Shown here: piece by piece, positions 1 to 8,605 of the stretch
Position numbering within the stretch: position 1 is the first letter of the stretch
Layout: each line of letters opens with the position of its first letter
Source: Bog-159 sp963818855
Lineage (GTDB): Bacteria; Acidobacteriota; Terriglobia; Bryobacterales; Bryobacteraceae
NCBI GenBank assembly: GCA_963818855.1
Contig: CAWFUH010000004.1
Span: 186,001-250,000 of the forward strand
Direction of reading: 5' to 3'
DNA length: 64,000 nt
The notes under the pieces: model-generated
What the model was told of the DNA's origin: nothing
Database searches by the model: none
What the model saw: only the letters and a program-made list of their open reading frames with translations
Program-made: the position numbers and the translations under genes

Positions 1-2556
1 TCTTTCCGGCGGTCTCCTCGAACAGGCTGTAGATGTTATCGGGGGCGTGCAGTTCGCGCCCGTTCACGGCCAGCAGATACTCGCCCGCGGCCACGTTTAC
101 GCCGGGCTGAGTGAGTGGCGCTTTCAGATCCGGATTCCAGTTCTCGCCGTCATAGACGCGCGCGAAACGATAGCGTCCGTTTTCAATCTGATAATCCGCG
201 CCGAGCAGGCCAGTGCGAATCTTCTTCACCTCGGGCCGGTCGCCGCCGCCCAGGAACATGTGGCCGACGGTCATGTTGCCCAGCATCTCGGTGAATAAGT
301 AATTCAGGTCGTCGCGCGATGCCAACGCGTCCAGGTACACTCCGTAGCGCTCCTCCGCGGCTTGCAGATCGAGCCCGTGATAGTGGGGATCGTAAAAGTA
401 ATCGCGCTCGATGCGCCAGACCTCATGGAACATCTGTTTCCATTCCGCCGGCGGGTCTACTCTGACTTCCAGATCCTGGGTTTTGAGTGTCTTCTCGTTT
501 CCCGGCTTGCCCGGCCCGCCGTCCGGGCTGTCGGGCATGGGCGGCGGCTCGGCGATGGTCCATTTGTCGTCCTGCTGGTAGAGCATCTTCTCGCCGGTGA
601 ACGAGACTTGGAAATTCTTCACGCCGCCGATCACCACGTCCGCCTTCCGCTTGGTCAGATCGAAGCGATGCACGGTAAACAAGGACGGCGTGTCGGGTGT
701 GCGCGGTGCTCGTTCGATGGCGTAAACGACTCCGGTCTTGCCCGCCTCCAGTGCTTCATAGCGGACTTGCGGCATGGGCAGCGCCAGGATACGCTGGCCG
801 ATTTTTTCGAGATCGACCTTCACCACAACCTTATCGGCACTCTTGTCTTTATCGTCTTTCTTGGCCTCGTCCTTCTTGGCATCGTCCTTCTTGGCGTCGT
901 CTTTCTTAGCATCGTCCTTCTTAGGCTCTTCCTTCTTCTCGTCGTCGCTTTCCGGCGCCAGCGGCGATGGCTCGCTCTTCGAGAGCACGGCCAGATAGAC
1001 GCTCGCGGTCACCTGCCGCGCAACTCTTTGGATGTCCTCCTCCATGGCTGGGCCGGCGTTGGTGCTGGCCGTGAAGTACAGATATTTGCCGTTTTTGTCG
1101 AACACCGGATTCTCGGCGTCACTCATACCGTCGGTAATCTGCGTGCCTTTCGCATCGGCCAACGAGTAAAGGTAAATCGCCGACATATGGCTCTTCAACG
1201 TCTTCGCGTAAGTCATCCATTGGCTATCCGGCGACCATGCCGGTGCCAGGCCGTTGCCATTGTAATAGTAGTCGGTCTCCGCCAGCACGGGTTTCCTGGC
1301 AGCCAGGTCCACGTAGAAGAGATGGCTGTGATTATCCAGATAAGCGATTTTCTTGTTGTCGGGCGACCATCGCGCCGTAGAGTAGAACGCTTTGTCCCCC
1401 AGCGGAATTTTGGCGGTGTCTCCCGTGCCGTCCTGATGGCGAATGTGCAGCGCATATTCGCCGGATTCATCGGAAAAATAGGCGATGCTCTGCCCGTCGG
1501 GCGACCACACTGGTTCGCGCTCCATGACCGCTGTGGTATTGGTCAGGTTGCGCGCATCGCCCTTGTCCGCGGGCACCGTCAGAATTTCGCCGCGCGCTTC
1601 GAACACCGCGCGCGCGCCGTTAGGCGAGATATCCGCGTTGCGCAATCGCTTGGCTACGTTCACGTAGTGCGGCCGTACCTCCGGCAGATCGCCTGCCAGC
1701 GTTACCGGGACCGCTTTGGTTTGCCCGGTCTTCAAGTCGTACAGATGCAGCTCGCCGAATTGTTCATAAACGATCGCGCCGGGACCCGCGGAGGCCGACT
1801 TCAAATCCAGCCCATGATTGACGATGGCGCGGCTGACCTTATTGGTTTTGGTGTCGTAATAGAACAACGTAACGGGACCTTCCCGGTCGGAAAGAAAATA
1901 GATGCGGTCGCCGATCCACATGGGATCGAAGTCGTTGGAGTTTTCCCGCGGGATCTTGACGATGCTGGAATCCGCCAGGCTGGCGATCCAGATCTTCCGG
2001 GTTTGGCCGCCGCGATAGCGTTTCCAGGCTTCCTGCCATTGAAACAGCGGCACATAAGCCAGGTGCGAACCGTCGGGGGAATAGGAAGCCTCGATCGCGA
2101 TCGGCAGCGGCAATTCGTCGGGAAGCCCGCCGCCTTCGGCCGGCAGAGTGTACAAGCGGGCGCCATCGTTGGGCACCGCGCGCGAGGAGACGAATAGCAC
2201 GCGCTTGCCGTCCGGGGTCCAACTTACGGGGCTGTCCTGGCCGGGATGATACGTCAGGCGCTTCGGCATACCGCCCCCGGCCGGCATTACGAAAACGTCC
2301 ACATTGCCGTCATACTCGCCGGTGAAGGCGATCTGCGATCCATCCGGCGAAAAGATAGGATCGGTTTCTACACCCTGGCCGGCGGTCAGGCGCTTGGCTT
2401 CGCCGCCATCGCGGGGAACGCTCCACAGATCGCCGGCGTAGGAGAACACGATCTGCGTGCGGCTGAGCGCGGGCCGCCGCAGCAGGAGATGTCCGGATTG
2501 GGCGCCGGCAAGCGGAGCCAGCAGGAGAAGCAGTGCGCAAAGTTTGTGGTGCATAC
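1..2556 (-). CDS. Tricorn-type S41 protease, C-terminus cut by window edge
   Basis: Secreted or periplasmic tricorn-like peptidase. The reading frame starts at an ATG ending at 2556 with signal peptide MHHKLCALLLLLAPLAGAQ, followed by beta-propeller blades with the signatures FSYAGDLWSVPRDGG and IFSPDG. Around residues 530-565 is a charged linker with four KKDDA-like repeats. Then comes the tricorn C1/PDZ region, with the active-site-region motif TVGHMF. At the window edge it reads GEYLLAVNGRELHAPDNIYS, aligning with the second tricorn gene at 21640-24945, so roughly 250 residues including the nucleophile serine lie outside. It is a paralogue of that gene with the same architecture. The position before the histidine is Gly where archaeal tricorn has Ser. 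Family call is firm; substrate (peptides) is by analogy only. Confidence 0.9.
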
Positions 2557-2586
2557 CGTCTAGTATCGCGCGATACATTCGCCCGT

Positions 2587-2678
2587 GTGGGGCAGGACTC
2601 CAGTCCTGCGACGGGTCTCCAGACCCGTCATTTTGGCGGGACGTAGACGTCCCGCGCCGGCGTGGACGCCTGCCCCAC
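2587..2678. repeat. Modular palindromic intergenic element (four modules)
   Basis: An outer inverted repeat GTGGGGCAGG (2587-2596) / CCTGCCCCAC (2669-2678) encloses short perfect palindromes with 2-nt centres: GCAGGACTCCAGTCCTGC (2592-2609), GACGGGTCTCCAGACCCGTC (2610-2629), CGGGACGTAGACGTCCCG (2637-2654) and GGCGTGGACGCC (2659-2670). Related elements with different module orders lie at 7267-7330 and 15308-15350. It sits between divergently transcribed genes. Function unknown; a REP-like role or transcription-termination hairpins are possible. Confidence 0.8.
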
Positions 2679-2719
2679 AATTTGCTGCGCGTTTTTGGCG
2701 ATCCATTCGTCTTTATCTC

Positions 2720-5179
2720 TTGGGTACGAAGGTAAGACTGACGATCACGCTGTTTGGTTTGGCCGCCGTCTGCCAAGGCCGGCCACTGGCAGTCCGGCAA
2801 TCGCACTACGAAGTGCGCGCGGGCGAGACCGTACAGATGGCCGTCGAGCCCGAAACGCTCGCATTCATGCTGCAGGCCCCGAACCTGACCGCCTCGAACT
2901 CTGGCACGGCGTCCGCCAGACTGGTGATCGGCCCAAGCCACGCGCGTGACCAGGTGTTATTGGCGGCGCCGTCACAGGTAAGCCCCGGCGAGTATCAGGT
3001 CACCCTGTCCGCCACCAGCGCAGCGGGTGAGCAGCGCGTAGCGGCGCTGGATGTCGTGGTGAGGCCCCGCCAGACCGTGCCATCGTCCGGTTACTCGCGG
3101 CCTCCCGTGGTGTTGGTAAACGGCTGGGAAACCGGCATCACGGGTTCCTGCACCGTCTCCACGAGTTCGGCGGATACGTTTGGAAATCTCGCCCAATACC
3201 TGGTTTCCGATGGCGTGCCAGTGGTCTATTTCTTTGATAACTGCGTGGAAGATCCCAACGATACCATTGAAGGCATTGCCTACCATCTGGGCACTTACTT
3301 GAACTCCATCAACTACGACAATGGCCAGCAGGTGCCGCAGATCGATGTGGTGGCTTTCAGCATGGGCGGCCTGATCGCCAGAGGCTATCTGGCTGGGCTC
3401 CAAACCGATGGAACGGCCACGCCGCCATCTGTCATTCAGGTGCGGGATCTGATCCTGATCGCGTCGCCGAACTTCGGATCGTGGGTGGCCGGCAACTATA
3501 TCAACTCGATCCCGGCCGGGACGCAGAGCGCCGAGTTGGTCCCGGCCAGTGCTTTTCTTTGGAACCTGGCCACCTGGAACCAGCGCGGCGACGATTTGCG
3601 CGGAGTCAACACGCTGGCTATCGTGGGCAATGCCGGCGGCTATTTGCCCAGTTTAGAATCCGCCACACAGCTTAGCGACGCCAGCGATGGGCTGGTCTCA
3701 CTAACAAGTGCATCGGCGGGATTTGGCTTGCCGGAATCGCCGCCCACCGTGGTAGTCCCCTATTGCCACGTCGATCCGACTGATTTCATCAACACTACAT
3801 TGGGGACTTTCGACTGCAATGCGCCCGGTATTGCGAATGTTTCGAGCGACACGCAGGAGACCGGCGAGATCGTCCGTTCGTTTTTGGCCGGCACGGGAGC
3901 GTGGGTGAGCGTGGGGCAGTTCGCCGCCAGCAACGCGTACTTGTCGCTGGATGGCGGCATATACTTCGCGCTTCAAGGTGGGAGCGACTCCTACGCGACC
4001 GATGTGACGGCAGTCTCGTGGGGCGGCGTGGCGTTCACGCCGGGCGGCGATCTGGACACGATCTATTACACCGACTTCGTCAACGGCACGGGCGAATACC
4101 TGGCCACCAGCACGTCGTTGGGCAGCATCACCTGCGGCAACCTTACCGAAGCGCCGGGTTATTTCTCGGCCGCGCGTTGTAAACTTGTTACCGCTATTTT
4201 CGACGTTGGGCCGCTCAACTGCGGGCCGGGGCGGATCGTCAGTTCCGGATCGAACATCACGATAACGGGCACTGACTTTGGGACCTCGCAGTGCACCAGT
4301 TGCCAGGTGCTGGCGACGCCCGTGAGCACCGGCACGCAAGTGGCGCTCGCAGTCTCATCGTGGAACAATACGACTATTACCGCGGCGCTACCCTCTTCGA
4401 TCAGCGGCCTGGTTACCATTCAGGTAACGGCCGTACCGGGCACCGATGCCATCCCCATAATGGTGGCTGCGCCGGGGACTATTACGAGCGTGCTGAACGC
4501 CGGCAGTTTCCAACACGGATTCGCGCCGGCCACCTGGGTCACCATCTGTGGCTCGAACCTCACGGCGAACACCGAGACCTGGGGCGCCAGCAATTTCGTC
4601 AACGGGGCGCTGCCGACCTCGCTCGGCGGCGTATCGGTCATGATCGACAGCATCCCCGCTTACGTGGAGTATATCAGCCCCTCACAGATTAACGTGCTGG
4701 CTCCCGATGATGCCACCGCCGGATCCGTCGCGGTCCAGGTGACCTCCGCCGCGCAGACGAGCAACAGTTTTACCGCCTATAAACAGCAGTTCGCGCCTTC
4801 GTTCTTCACCTTTGATAATGGCAAGTATGTGGCGGCGCAGCATGCCGATTATAGCTATGTGGGCGCAACCACCCTGTTCTCGGGGGCCACGCCGGCCAAG
4901 CCCGGTGAAACCATCCTGATGTACGGTGCCGGCTTCGGACCCACCACCCCTGCCTTGCCCACCGCCGATCAAGTCACCACGGCCGAACCGCTAGCCAATA
5001 CCGCGACCGCCACCATCGGCGGTGTGACGGCCACGGTGCAATTTGCGGGGCTCACCGCGTCGGGACTGTATCAACTCAACGTGACGATCCCCAGCAGCCT
5101 TGCAAGCGGCGACGCCGTGTTGTTCGCACAGGTCGGCGGGATGCAAACGCAGACCGGAGTCTACGTTACCATTCAATAG
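2720..5179 (+). CDS. Secreted lipase/esterase-like alpha/beta hydrolase with C-terminal TIGR03437-type domain
   Basis: Predicted exported hydrolase. The frame opens at 2585, but its first 45 codons run through the palindromic element, so a TTG at 2720 (MGTKVRLTITLFGLAAVCQG, a signal peptide) is the better start; no clear Shine-Dalgarno decides it. The hydrolase domain begins near PPVVLVNGW and has the nucleophile elbow AFSMGG, as in lipase/PGAP1-like folds. An IPT/TIG-like stretch follows, and the last ~230 residues (from TSVLNAGSF through ISPSQINVLAP to QLNVTIPSSL) match the Solibacter uncharacterized C-terminal domain TIGR03437, which is frequent on large secreted acidobacterial proteins. 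Lipase-like family is fairly sure; substrate unknown. Confidence 0.8.
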   Translation: MGTKVRLTITLFGLAAVCQGRPLAVRQSHYEVRAGETVQMAVEPETLAFMLQAPNLTASNSGTASARLVIGPSHARDQVLLAAPSQVSPGEYQVTLSATSAAGEQRVAALDVVVRPRQTVPSSGYSRPPVVLVNGWETGITGSCTVSTSSADTFGNLAQYLVSDGVPVVYFFDNCVEDPNDTIEGIAYHLGTYLNSINYDNGQQVPQIDVVAFSMGGLIARGYLAGLQTDGTATPPSVIQVRDLILIASPNFGSWVAGNYINSIPAGTQSAELVPASAFLWNLATWNQRGDDLRGVNTLAIVGNAGGYLPSLESATQLSDASDGLVSLTSASAGFGLPESPPTVVVPYCHVDPTDFINTTLGTFDCNAPGIANVSSDTQETGEIVRSFLAGTGAWVSVGQFAASNAYLSLDGGIYFALQGGSDSYATDVTAVSWGGVAFTPGGDLDTIYYTDFVNGTGEYLATSTSLGSITCGNLTEAPGYFSAARCKLVTAIFDVGPLNCGPGRIVSSGSNITITGTDFGTSQCTSCQVLATPVSTGTQVALAVSSWNNTTITAALPSSISGLVTIQVTAVPGTDAIPIMVAAPGTITSVLNAGSFQHGFAPATWVTICGSNLTANTETWGASNFVNGALPTSLGGVSVMIDSIPAYVEYISPSQINVLAPDDATAGSVAVQVTSAAQTSNSFTAYKQQFAPSFFTFDNGKYVAAQHADYSYVGATTLFSGATPAKPGETILMYGAGFGPTTPALPTADQVTTAEPLANTATATIGGVTATVQFAGLTASGLYQLNVTIPSSLASGDAVLFAQVGGMQTQTGVYVTIQ

Positions 5180-5205
5180 TTGTCGGGCAAACTAAATAAC
5201 TGAAT

Positions 5206-6159
5206 ATGCAGACGAGGAAACTGGGCAACAGCGACTTGCAGATTACGCCCATCGGCATTGGCGCCTGGGCCATGGGCGGCGGCGGTTGGGCTTTCGGCTG
5301 GGGGCCGCAGGACGACCATGAGTCCACTGCTGCCATTCACCGGGCGCTGGATGCCGGGATCAACTGGATCGACACGGCGGCGGTGTATGGGCTGGGCCAT
5401 TCCGAGGAAGTGGTGGGGCGTGCGTTGCGCGGCCGCTCCCCCCGACCCTTCGTCTTCACCAAGTGCGCGCGCGTATGGAACGAGCGCCGCGAGATCGGCA
5501 AGAGCCTGAAGGCGGACTCCATCCGGCGCGAAGTGGAGGCCAGCCTGCGGCGTCTCCAGTTGGACACCATCGATCTGTATCAGATTCACTGGCCCGAGCC
5601 GGATCAGGAGGTCGAGGAAGGCTGGAGCGCGATGGCGGAACTGCAGCGTGCGGGCAAGGTGCGCTGGATCGGCGTCTCGAATTTCAACGCGGACCAACTG
5701 CGCCGCGCGCAGGCCATCGCGCCGATTACGTCGCTGCAGCCGCCCTATTCCATGCTGGCGCGCGAGATCGAAGCGGAGGTTTTGCCTTTCACCCAGCAAC
5801 ATGGCATCGGCGTGATCGCGTACTCGCCGATGAAGTCGGGCCTGTTGTCGGGCGCCATGACGCGCGAGCGGATCGCCGCCATGCCGGAGGACGATTGGCG
5901 CCGCCGCACGCCGCATTTCCAGGAGCCGCGGCTGACGCGCAATCTGGAGTTGGCCGAATTGCTGCGCGGCATCGGACAGCGCCATGGCCGCACGCCCGGC
6001 GAAGTCGCGATTGCGTGGACGCTGCGGCATCCGGCCGTGACGGCGGCCATCGTCGGCATGCGGTCGGCGCAACAGGTGGAAGGCGTGATCGGCGCCGCGG
6101 AACTCCGGTTGGGCGAGGCAGAACTGCAGGAGATCGAGGCTTTCCTAAAAGCCGGCTAA
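5206..6159 (+). CDS. Aldo/keto reductase
   Basis: NADPH-dependent (alpha/beta)8-barrel oxidoreductase of 317 residues, the usual size for the AKR superfamily; likely cytosolic. Catalytic tetrad residues are visible: Asp and Tyr in IDTAAVYGLGHSEE, Lys in VFTKCA and His in YQIHWPEP. The C-terminal cofactor-binding region contains AIVGMRSAQQVEGV. The start gives the canonical N-terminus MQTRKLGNSDL. Its stop overlaps the convergent gene at 6156-6665 by 4 bp, so there is no room for an independent terminator between them. The physiological carbonyl substrate cannot be inferred. Confidence 0.9.
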   Translation: MQTRKLGNSDLQITPIGIGAWAMGGGGWAFGWGPQDDHESTAAIHRALDAGINWIDTAAVYGLGHSEEVVGRALRGRSPRPFVFTKCARVWNERREIGKSLKADSIRREVEASLRRLQLDTIDLYQIHWPEPDQEVEEGWSAMAELQRAGKVRWIGVSNFNADQLRRAQAIAPITSLQPPYSMLAREIEAEVLPFTQQHGIGVIAYSPMKSGLLSGAMTRERIAAMPEDDWRRRTPHFQEPRLTRNLELAELLRGIGQRHGRTPGEVAIAWTLRHPAVTAAIVGMRSAQQVEGVIGAAELRLGEAELQEIEAFLKAG

Positions 6160-6665
6160 CGTGCGGACAGATCCTGCAGGAAGATGCCGCGGGCCTCTTT
6201 GAATTCCTCGGGCAGCAGGGGACCGAGTTGCGCGGATTGGGCAGCCGCCTGGCGCTCCTCGGCGAAGACTCCGGCCAGCGATTGAAACGCGAGTAAACAG
6301 GCCTCCACGACATCGCTCCCGTAACGATCGGCCGCGTCCACCAATCGATTGGCGTTCTCCAGAATGGACTCGGCGGAGTGCACCCGCGCGGCCGCTTCGG
6401 CGAGGATGGCGGGATAGCGGCTAAGTGTCAGATGCGGCCCGAACGCCGCTGCCAGCGCGCTCCAGCGGTCCAGCACGGTCAGCGCGCCATAGCGGTGGCG
6501 ATCGAGCGACATTTCGTAGGCGAAAGCGCCGCCCTTGGTCTGGCCCTCCAGTTTGCGCAGGTACATGGCGGCGGAGTTCAGCTCGCCGGTGAGCGCATCG
6601 GTGAATGCGCTGACGCATCCTAAAAACTGCGGCTCGGAAAGGCTGGGGTAACGAGTGATCCGCAC
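6156..6665 (-). CDS. Conserved hypothetical, alpha-helical, 169 aa
   Basis: I do not recognise the family. The product is mostly helical with no signal peptide or membrane segment. It begins MRITRYPSLSEPQFLGCVSA and contains a Glu/His-bearing stretch FAYEMSLDRHRYGALTVLDRW. It is probably real because codon use is GC-rich at third positions and it sits head-to-tail (9 bp) after the 92-aa gene at 6675-6953, suggesting a two-gene transcript. It converges on and overlaps the aldo/keto reductase gene by 4 bp. Confidence 0.6.
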   Translation of the reverse strand: MRITRYPSLSEPQFLGCVSAFTDALTGELNSAAMYLRKLEGQTKGGAFAYEMSLDRHRYGALTVLDRWSALAAAFGPHLTLSRYPAILAEAAARVHSAESILENANRLVDAADRYGSDVVEACLLAFQSLAGVFAEERQAAAQSAQLGPLLPEEFKEARGIFLQDLSAR

Positions 6666-6674
6666 TGGATTTCG

Positions 6675-6953
6675 TCAGGCGATATGTTCGCCCAGCGCGC
6701 GCTCGATCTCCAGCGGCTCCACTTTCTCGCCCCCGTTCAGGCGCGCCAGGCAGGCGTCGATGATCTGCTTGGCCTCGTCTTTGCCGTAATTCTTGATAAA
6801 GCCGTCGTAGTAATGCTCGCCGTTGAGGGCGTGATTGATCTCGGCTTCCTTGTTGTGGTCCTGCAGTTCGGTAAAGTAGACCACCCGGTATTTGCCGGAA
6901 TACTGCGTCTCCCGATAGATCTCGAACATGACTTTATCGGACTCAAATGCCAT
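6675..6953 (-). CDS. Conserved hypothetical, 92 aa
   Basis: Small soluble protein, MAFESDKVMFEIYRETQYSG to a helical C-terminus (KDEAKQIIDACLARLNGG). The family is not recognised. A hydrophilic mixed alpha/beta profile without signal peptide suggests a cytosolic protein. It lies immediately upstream of the 169-aa gene on the same strand and downstream of the DUF350-like membrane gene, so the three may be co-transcribed. Confidence 0.6.
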   Translation of the reverse strand: MAFESDKVMFEIYRETQYSGKYRVVYFTELQDHNKEAEINHALNGEHYYDGFIKNYGKDEAKQIIDACLARLNGGEKVEPLEIERALGEHIA

Positions 6954-7009
6954 AGATAAAAATTACCATGGCCGGTGCGGCTGGTGGCTCCTTGTTTCCG
7001 TGCATGGCA

Positions 7010-7216
7010 TCAGTGCATGGCGGCGGCGATGATCAGGCAGATGCCGATCGCCGCCGCGCCGGCGAAGATGGCTACCGCCAGGTTCCGCTCCTCGACCAGT
7101 TCGCGCCACAGCTTCAGGGGCGTCAATTTCAGCAAAATCGCAGCGGCCAGGGCGAAGACGGCCACCCCCAGTGCGGCGAAAATCACGGCGTTCAGCAGGG
7201 GATGCTCGGTGAGCAT
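7010..7216 (-). CDS. DUF350-like small membrane protein
   Basis: A 68-residue protein with two hydrophobic segments (LLNAVIFAALGVAVFALAAA and LAVAIFAGAAAIGICLIIAA) separated by a charged loop LKLWRELVEERN. That resembles one DUF350 repeat (E-x-N-x-A-x-A-I pattern); most DUF350 proteins carry two repeats, so this is a short form. A longer frame opens at 7252, but the ATG at 7216 (MLTEHPLLNAV) removes an unlikely Arg/Lys-rich leader. Function in the inner membrane is unknown. Confidence 0.6.
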   Translation of the reverse strand: MLTEHPLLNAVIFAALGVAVFALAAAILLKLTPLKLWRELVEERNLAVAIFAGAAAIGICLIIAAAMH

Positions 7217-7266
7217 GCACCCGCCAGAATACCAGTATTTACGGCGGGTCACCGGCTTCAGCCTGC

Positions 7267-7330
7267 GGACCGGCGTCCACGCCGGTCCGGGCGGGTCTGG
7301 AGACCCGCCGCAGACCTGGAGGTCTGCCCC
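7267..7330. repeat. Modular palindromic intergenic element (three modules)
   Basis: Three adjoining perfect palindromes with 2-nt centres: a 22-bp palindrome at 7267-7288 with arms GGACCGGCGT/ACGCCGGTCC, GGCGGGTCTGGAGACCCGCC (7290-7309) and GCAGACCTGGAGGTCTGC (7310-7327), followed by GCCCCAC as in the other copies. It lies between the divergent DUF350-like and aminotransferase genes. Confidence 0.75.
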
Positions 7331-7380
7331 ACGGCCGTCAACGGAGCGCGACCCGTCCAGCCACGGCTAAAATAGAACAA

Positions 7381-8562
7381 ATGGCTGAAAGTTCTGAAGA
7401 GTTCTACCGCATTCAAAAGCTGCCCCCATACGTGTTCGCCGTAATTAACGAAATGCGGGCGCAAGCGCGCGCATCGCAGCAGGACGTCATTGACCTGGGC
7501 ATGGGCAATCCCGATGGCGCCACGCCGCGCGTGGTGGTGAGCAAGATGGTGGAAGCTGCCCGCAACGCACGCAACCACCGCTATTCGGCGTCGCGCGGCA
7601 TCCCGCGGCTGCGCGAAGAGATTGTCCGGCGCTATCAGACCAAATACGGCGTCGAACTCGACCCGGATTCGGAAGCCATCGTAACGATCGGCGCCAAGGA
7701 CGCCCTGGCGCACCTGCTCTTTGCCGTGGTCGGCCCGGGCGATGCCGTGGTCTCGCCCAATCCGGCTTACCCCATTCATCAGTACGGCGTGATTATGGCG
7801 GAAGGCCACGCCTGCCTGCTCCCCATCCCCAGCCCGGCGGAGTTTCTCAATCGCCTGGAAGACCTGTACCGCACCTCCACGCGCAAGCCCAAGCTGCTGC
7901 TGATTTCGTTTCCGCATAACCCCACCACTACTTGCGTGGAGTTGGATTTCTTCCGCGCGATCGTGGCGCTGGCGGCCCGGCACGGCACGCTGGTAGTGCA
8001 CGATTTCGCTTACGCCGACCTGGGCTTCGACGGCTACAAGCCGCCCAGCATCCTGCAAGTGGAAGGCGCGAAAGAAGTGGCCGTGGAGATCTTCTCCATG
8101 TCCAAGAGCTATAACATGGCGGGCTGGCGCGTGGGTTATTGCCTGGGCAACGCGCGCATGATCGGGGCGCTGGCGCGCATCAAGAGCTACCTGGATTACG
8201 GTGTTTTTCAGCCGATCCAGATTGCGTCCATTATCGCCCTGCGCGAGTGCGAGGAGGAGACAGCTAAGATTTGCGCGGTTTATCAGAAGCGGCGCGACGT
8301 GCTGGTGAGCGGACTGGAACGCGCCGGCTGGCCGGTAGAGACGCCGCGCGGCTCGATGTTCGTATGGGCGCCGCTTCCGGAGCGCTATCGCGCCGCGGGC
8401 TCGCTCGAATTCGCTAAGCTGCTGATGGAGAAAGCGCTGGTGGCTGTGTCGCCGGGCATCGGCTTCGGCCCCCTGGGTGAGGGATACGTGCGATTCGCCC
8501 TGGTGGAAAATGAGCATCGCATCCGCCAGGCCACGCGGTCGATTGGCAAGTTCTTGAAGTAG
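7381..8562 (+). CDS. alaC: PLP-dependent aminotransferase, AlaC-like (glutamate-pyruvate)
   Basis: Fold-type I aminotransferase of 393 residues, predicted to interconvert pyruvate/alanine and 2-oxoglutarate/glutamate in the cytosol. It tracks Escherichia coli AlaC (YfdZ) along its length: FYRIQKLPPYVFAVINEM, DLGMGNPDGATP, SRGIPRLREEI, and the PLP-lysine motif SMSKSYNMAGWRVG. The substrate-carboxylate Arg lies in YVRFALVENEHRIRQA. Start ATG 7381 is directly downstream of the palindromic element. AlaC is the best match; LL-diaminopimelate aminotransferase-like enzymes are related alternatives. Confidence 0.88.
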   Translation: MAESSEEFYRIQKLPPYVFAVINEMRAQARASQQDVIDLGMGNPDGATPRVVVSKMVEAARNARNHRYSASRGIPRLREEIVRRYQTKYGVELDPDSEAIVTIGAKDALAHLLFAVVGPGDAVVSPNPAYPIHQYGVIMAEGHACLLPIPSPAEFLNRLEDLYRTSTRKPKLLLISFPHNPTTTCVELDFFRAIVALAARHGTLVVHDFAYADLGFDGYKPPSILQVEGAKEVAVEIFSMSKSYNMAGWRVGYCLGNARMIGALARIKSYLDYGVFQPIQIASIIALRECEEETAKICAVYQKRRDVLVSGLERAGWPVETPRGSMFVWAPLPERYRAAGSLEFAKLLMEKALVAVSPGIGFGPLGEGYVRFALVENEHRIRQATRSIGKFLK

Positions 8563-8605
8563 CTCCGGGCGTAGTAACATAGTTCGATAAGAGGGCTGGT
8601 CTGAT

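Noticed and set aside
362..2197. A 611-codon open frame on the plus strand
   Set aside because: It is the antisense shadow of the tricorn gene, which is confirmed by signal peptide, propeller motifs and similarity to the second paralogue. The same applies to the long plus-strand frame at 12811-15285 opposite mutS and 15442-16707 opposite gdhA.
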